Part shown: one piece after another, positions 59,857 through 64,000 of the stretch | Numbering within the stretch: the stretch's first letter is position 1 | Layout: every line of letters begins with the position of its first letter | Assembly (NCBI GenBank): GCA_021736215.1 | Contig: JAIPGI010000004.1 | Location: 1 to 64,000, forward strand | Direction: 5' to 3' | Origin: Candidatus Altimarinota bacterium | GTDB taxonomy: Bacteria > Patescibacteriota > Gracilibacteria > UBA4473 | DNA: 64,000 nt | Position numbers and translations under genes: made by a program | The notes under the pieces: model-generated | What the model was told of the DNA's origin: nothing | What the model saw: only the letters and a program-made list of their open reading frames with translations | Databases searched by the model: none

Positions 59857-60771
59857 TTAACTCTTTAAAATAGGTAATATTTTTTCAAATTCTTGAATAT
59901 ATTCATCAAAACTTCTGACAAAATTCTTTTGGAGTTCCTGTTTTCGTTTTTGAAATAAAGCATCTTCTTCAAGGGAACGAAGAACTTTTAGTACGTTTTG
60001 TGATCGTTTAGATTTGAGATACGCGACAATATCTTTTTGCCACTGAGGCGAAATCAAGGTTAGAGCTGTTCTGAGAATATTATAATCCACTTGTTCCCAA
60101 GAAATTTCAAAATTTCTTTTGCGTTCCCACGAATGCCCAATAGCTGAACAAGGAGACGTAATTAAATCATAACCCAGTCGCCAAAGACGTAATGAATACT
60201 CTGTATCTTCGCGACCCCATTTTTGGAGCCCCTCGTCAAAACCCCCTGTTACAACAAACACCTCTCGACGCATCGCAAAACAAGCTCCAGAAATAGCCGG
60301 GACGAGGAGTGGTTTTGTTTTGTCACTGGGAGTAATCCATGTTGGTTCCAATGCTAAATCCTTAATCGTATAAATATATGCGATTGCTTTTACATCTTCC
60401 AAATGGGGAATAGAAAGACTCGAAGCCCCAATTTTTTTATTTTGAAGTTGTTGAGAAAGCTCATGAAGCCAATCCTCTTGCATAGGTTTCATATGAGCAT
60501 CAAGAAATACTATCAAATCCCCCTTCGCCTCCCGTCCTCCAATATTTCGAGCTTGCGCGGCACCAACAGACTTTGTGAGTTCTATAAGACGAGCATTGGG
60601 TAAATTTTCTTTTTTCAAAAAATCGGCTGAAGAATCCGTGCTTCCATCAGAAACAACCACAATTTCAAAGTCTGGATAGTCCGTATTTTCCAAAACTCCG
60701 AGAACCGTATCTCGGAGCCAGTGCCCCTCGTTACACGAAGGAATAATAATAGAAAATTGTGAAGGATTCAT
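59857..60771 (-). CDS. Glycosyltransferase family 2
   Basis: A 304-aa GT-A protein: FSIIIPSCNEGHWLRDTVLGVL, IVVVSDGSTDSSADFL, GAAQARNIGGREAKGDLIVFLDAHM (DxH in place of DxD) and GGFDEGLQKWGREDTEYSLRLWRLG. This last GREDTEYSLR motif is typical of GalNAc-T/chondroitin-polymerase-type GT2. The acceptor is unknown. It begins 12 bp after the 1057-aa gene ends, same strand. Confidence 0.88.
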   Translation of the reverse strand: MNPSQFSIIIPSCNEGHWLRDTVLGVLENTDYPDFEIVVVSDGSTDSSADFLKKENLPNARLIELTKSVGAAQARNIGGREAKGDLIVFLDAHMKPMQEDWLHELSQQLQNKKIGASSLSIPHLEDVKAIAYIYTIKDLALEPTWITPSDKTKPLLVPAISGACFAMRREVFVVTGGFDEGLQKWGREDTEYSLRLWRLGYDLITSPCSAIGHSWERKRNFEISWEQVDYNILRTALTLISPQWQKDIVAYLKSKRSQNVLKVLRSLEEDALFQKRKQELQKNFVRSFDEYIQEFEKILPILKS

Positions 60772-60783
60772 TACTTATTATTT

Positions 60784-63700
60784 TTATTTTTCGTTCCTTT
60801 TAACCTCGATTTTCCCATTTTTTATTTCCAAAGAAGTCGATTCATCACGAATGATAAGTTCTTTGTCATCATCGCTCCATTGTTTTTCTTCGACAAAGAG
60901 AAGTTTCCCATCTTTGGATAGATATTTGGCAGTATGTTCTTTTCCATTATGAGTAAAAGTAACTTCCAAAAGGTTCGCCTCAAATGGATCTTGCCCATAA
61001 AAACGAATTTTTGCCTTTTCAATTTTCTTTATACTTTTTACTTCGTTTCCTTTTTGTAGAACTTCTTTCACGTTTTTAGGTGTTCCAAAGTCTTTTTCTT
61101 TCCCATCCCAAATTCGATTTTCAATTTGACTCCATGTCATACCACCAAAAATTCCAGGAATAGATGTTTTGAGTTTGTCAGCAGTCCAGCCACCAATTTT
61201 TTCAGTTGCTTCGCGAGAAACGGTCTCGATCCATTTTGTCGTCACATCTTCATAAACAGGAGTGATGAATTTTCCCGGATCAATCCCCAATCGTCCCAAA
61301 ACTTCTCGAGCGGCATCAGGACTAAGTCCTGCAAGATATTGATCTAGAGTACCATCCATGTATTTTTGAATTTCATCCTGTGTCCACTTTGATGGGTCAT
61401 CGTTAAATTTTGTGATGAATTCTTTGTTTGGATTAAATGTTTCCCCTGTTTGAACTGTTTCTGTTTTGGTGCGTTCTTGTTTTTCTGTAACTGATTTTGT
61501 TTGCATCTTGTCTGTTCGAGCTACTTCAAATGACCATCCGATTGGCATACCAGTTGATTCGTCGGTATAAGGAATAACTATATAATCTTCCGGAGCCATT
61601 TCACACACCTTGAGAGTGTGCGGACTTTCTTTTTTATATTCGTCTTCTCGAACCCTCTGCATCCAATCAGGAACTTGAACGACCTCTGGTTTTCTTCGCT
61701 CAAGAGCTGGGAGAACCACATTTTCAAGATAGTTCACTGATTCATAAGTTGAATTGTTTCCCGATTGCCATTCCGTAGCCTGATTAATATTTCCGATAAT
61801 TTGAACAAGTTTTACTTTGTCTCCATCTTGTAAAGCTTTATTCAGGGCTTCAACATTTGATCGAATTCGTCCCAAAACATAAGAGAGATGCGCATCTCCA
61901 TCTAGTTCTAACTCTTCAAGAGAAAATCCAGACCCCAATTCCATAACTGGATCCAATGCTTCGTAAATACGAGTTACTACATTGAGATATTTATCCACGG
62001 AAGGTTTCAAATTGGTATAAATCCCTTTTTCAACTTTCGCTTTTTCTCCTTCAGTTGTGAGAGTCTCTTGTTTGGCTTTTCGGGTTCCTGCTTCTCTCTC
62101 AACCTGTGTATTCAGTCGATCCAATAAATCCGCCGACTGAGTGAAAACCACTCCCCCTTCTCGAGGAAGAGAGAGTTTTGCCGCATTGAATAATTGTGCT
62201 CGAAGTTGCAATGCAATCGTATATTTTTTATTTTCTTGATCCAGTTCGCGCATACGATCGTCATATTCTTCCGGGTCGCCTTTCTTTAACTCTGTCATTT
62301 CCTTAATAAATTCATTTTTAAATTGCAGTTTCCCATCGCGAATTTCTAAGTAATCACTTCCTTCTTCATACTCTAAAATCCACTCATTGATCTCCTCATA
62401 AGCCTCTTCTGGAGTGTCAGCACGATCTCCCATTCCCAAAAATTCTCCGATTCTTTGAACGACTTTTGAAACTAAATCCTGAGCATCAACTTGCCCTTCA
62501 ACCGCATCAAAAAGCCTATCACCTACTTCTTTTCTATATTTTTCATAGGTCAATCGTCGTCTCTCTATTGCCTGACGAACCGGGTCAGTGATATTGATTT
62601 TTTCGTCATTTTCGGCAACATCATCAGTATTATTACGAACAGTTTCTTTGCTAGAATACGCCGTTTGATAAAGATTTTCTGCATACGCTGCATTAGAACT
62701 CGCTTTTTTGAGATAGGCATCAATAACTGCTGCATCTTCTGGAGAAAGTTGTTCCGTTGGTTTTCTCTTTATCTCATGATCAAGTGCCTGGAAAAGTCGG
62801 AATTCATAAAATTCTTGTTTTTGTAAACTCACAGCCGTCAAGAGGAGATTTTCTCCGTTGCCCTTTGCTTCGTCCAATCTGTCTTGAAATTTCTTATGAA
62901 GGCGAGCATGTTCTGCCACCAAATCCATCTTGCGAACAGAAACCATTTCAAGTTTTGTTTTAGCTCCGATGGTCGATCTGAAAAATTCCACAAAGACAAC
63001 CGCAACTCCTACTGGATTTCCTGCCGCCAAGGTAGCAACCGCACTTGCCGCCAAACTAGCCATAAAGGATTGTTTCATGGTTTCCCATGTGAAGGATGCC
63101 AATCTTTCTCCGAAATTTCGGAATTCATCGTCGCTGATAGGCGCTCCCATCTGGGCCTCTATAGCTGCTCGATATTTTTCTGAGAGCACCCCGTTATTGG
63201 CGATAGCATCTGCATGCATTTCCTGCAAAGATTGTTCTTGCTTTTGAATTTCCTCCCCCGTAAAGGTTTCGAGTAATTTTTCTTGGTCTTCTGCATCAAG
63301 GGATAAATATTTCTTATATCGGGCCAAATATTCCTCAGAAGCAATGCTTTCAGAATTTCTATCACCCAAAATCACGTTTACGAGTCCTTTTTTCCGAGAG
63401 ATCTTTCCCAAAGGCGTATCCATAAGAAAATAATTGTAGATAGCATCTGCCATTTCAGATCGCTTTATACCCCTTTCTTCCCATTCACTGGCATTATCTA
63501 ACCAGTTCTTGAACTGTTCCGGAGTAATATCCTTAAGTGAAATCTTTTTATCAATTTCACAATCCTCACAAACTACAGGTATTTCTTCTGGAACAACTTC
63601 AGGGGGTGGTGTTTGTTCTACAACTTCTTCTTTCTCGGTCACATTCAGCACAACGAGATTGCCTTCGCACCCATTTTGCATTTGAGCAAGGATTTTCCCA

Positions 63701-63957
63701 TCTTCGGCGAAAATGGCATTTTTGAGAACAAATTTTTCTAAAAATCGAATATCAATTTCTGCCATAGCAACGCCCGTCAGAATTTCACAATTTTTAATGT
63801 CATACGTCTTTCCTCCAAGTGTTATTTTCCCTTTTTCAATGTGCACTCCCTGCTCGCCCTTTTCCATTTTTTCTGCTAATTCTTTTCGTTTATTTCCACG
63901 AAATTGTTCTCGAATCGTTTCGCCTAAAAGATTTTCTTTTTTACCATAATTAATCAT
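60784..63957 (-). CDS. Large hypothetical protein (at least 1057 aa), 5' end uncertain
   Basis: I do not recognise it. There is no signal peptide. It has a Pro/Glu linker (EQTPPPEVVPEEIPVVCEDCEI) at about 115-137 with a CxxC pair. One hydrophobic stretch lies near 300-330 (FMASLAASAVATLAAGNPVG). Long charged helices follow, then a mixed C-terminal part and a beta-rich end (KIRFYGQDPFEANLLEVTFTHNGKEHTAKYL). The frame upstream of the ATG at 63957 stays open to the window edge, so the true start may lie outside. The GT2 gene follows by 12 bp. Confidence 0.72.
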   Translation of the reverse strand: MINYGKKENLLGETIREQFRGNKRKELAEKMEKGEQGVHIEKGKITLGGKTYDIKNCEILTGVAMAEIDIRFLEKFVLKNAIFAEDGKILAQMQNGCEGNLVVLNVTEKEEVVEQTPPPEVVPEEIPVVCEDCEIDKKISLKDITPEQFKNWLDNASEWEERGIKRSEMADAIYNYFLMDTPLGKISRKKGLVNVILGDRNSESIASEEYLARYKKYLSLDAEDQEKLLETFTGEEIQKQEQSLQEMHADAIANNGVLSEKYRAAIEAQMGAPISDDEFRNFGERLASFTWETMKQSFMASLAASAVATLAAGNPVGVAVVFVEFFRSTIGAKTKLEMVSVRKMDLVAEHARLHKKFQDRLDEAKGNGENLLLTAVSLQKQEFYEFRLFQALDHEIKRKPTEQLSPEDAAVIDAYLKKASSNAAYAENLYQTAYSSKETVRNNTDDVAENDEKINITDPVRQAIERRRLTYEKYRKEVGDRLFDAVEGQVDAQDLVSKVVQRIGEFLGMGDRADTPEEAYEEINEWILEYEEGSDYLEIRDGKLQFKNEFIKEMTELKKGDPEEYDDRMRELDQENKKYTIALQLRAQLFNAAKLSLPREGGVVFTQSADLLDRLNTQVEREAGTRKAKQETLTTEGEKAKVEKGIYTNLKPSVDKYLNVVTRIYEALDPVMELGSGFSLEELELDGDAHLSYVLGRIRSNVEALNKALQDGDKVKLVQIIGNINQATEWQSGNNSTYESVNYLENVVLPALERRKPEVVQVPDWMQRVREDEYKKESPHTLKVCEMAPEDYIVIPYTDESTGMPIGWSFEVARTDKMQTKSVTEKQERTKTETVQTGETFNPNKEFITKFNDDPSKWTQDEIQKYMDGTLDQYLAGLSPDAAREVLGRLGIDPGKFITPVYEDVTTKWIETVSREATEKIGGWTADKLKTSIPGIFGGMTWSQIENRIWDGKEKDFGTPKNVKEVLQKGNEVKSIKKIEKAKIRFYGQDPFEANLLEVTFTHNGKEHTAKYLSKDGKLLFVEEKQWSDDDKELIIRDESTSLEIKNGKIEVKRNEK

Positions 63958-64000
63958 TCGTGATGCTTGGCGAAGGGAATTATTTGCTGATTTGTCCTTT

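Noticed and set aside
1-64000. Recoding of TGA as Gly (code 25) as in some CPR bacteria
   Set aside because: Many genes end correctly at TGA (rseP, comEC, res, the 787-aa gene), often in ATGA overlaps, and no conserved Gly is read from TGA.
1-64000. CRISPR array
   Set aside because: No regularly spaced direct repeats with unique spacers; all repeats seen are palindromic, dispersed or a single att pair.

Overview
The window is about 64 kb of gene-dense, roughly 40% GC bacterial chromosome. It reads in the standard code: TGA is a genuine stop in many genes, so this is not a Gracilibacteria/SR1 code-25 genome. The mix of genes suggests a reduced-genome bacterium of the Candidate Phyla Radiation (Patescibacteria), possibly Peregrinibacteria-like. 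It has housekeeping, repair and cell-envelope genes, almost no biosynthesis, weak Shine-Dalgarno sites, very large lineage-specific proteins, a PAP2-polyprenol kinase fusion, VanW and ComEC. The phylum is an inference; no rRNA lies in the window.

Region by region. 0.2-4.3 kb: prs, a family 2 glycosyltransferase, tatD and pgi. 4.4-5.5 kb: three small exported proteins on the minus strand (Cys-rich, DUF305 lipoprotein, Cys-containing secreted protein) that look like metal handling. 5.64 kb: tRNA-Ala(GGC). 5.71-13.52 kb: an integrated mobile element bounded by a 21-bp direct repeat that includes the 3' end of tRNA-Ala. It carries a large serine recombinase, a 44-aa coupled ORF, a MerR-type regulator, a type III restriction-modification system and two small ORFs, all on one strand. 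13.7 kb: DUF302. 14.5-18.1 kb: ruvA, yidD, a PDZ-less rseP, rplY (L25/Ctc) and a class IV aminotransferase. 18.2-26.7 kb: a nucleotidyltransferase-glycosyltransferase fusion, a 787-aa anchored protein, a LysM-M23 peptidase, comEC, a GT4 and a small coiled-coil protein. 26.8-33.5 kb: uvrA, PAP2-polyprenol kinase, tyrS, tRNA-Pro and tRNA-Arg. 33.5-37.6 kb: nitroreductase, htpX, a membrane protein, dus and an HD-domain protein. 37.6-42.8 kb: a truncated RelA/SpoT synthetase, a TrmB-like regulator and a 1126-aa protein ending in a class V PLP fold. 42.9-49.9 kb: tRNA-Met, a tRNA-binding OB protein, pheT, uvrB and a DUF3298 lipoprotein. 50-54.8 kb: aspS, asnS and murC. 54.8-64 kb: a GT-C-like membrane protein, VanW, CtpA-type protease, GT2 and a 1057-aa protein reaching the window edge.

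The most striking observation is that the recombinase gene crosses its own attachment site. In the integrated state its last 21 codons are the antisense strand of tRNA-Ala. If the element is closed into a circle, the frame instead continues through the right end for 37 codons and stops in an ATGA overlap with the next element gene. Integration should therefore swap the recombinase C-terminus and uncouple it from the restriction-modification operon.

Several families of short palindromic repeats fill intergenic space. At least one lies in frame inside a coding sequence (the class IV aminotransferase). Promoters of the type TTGRMN-N16/18-TAYAAT can be read before rseP, rplY, the 787-aa gene, the M23 gene and the YtxH-like gene.
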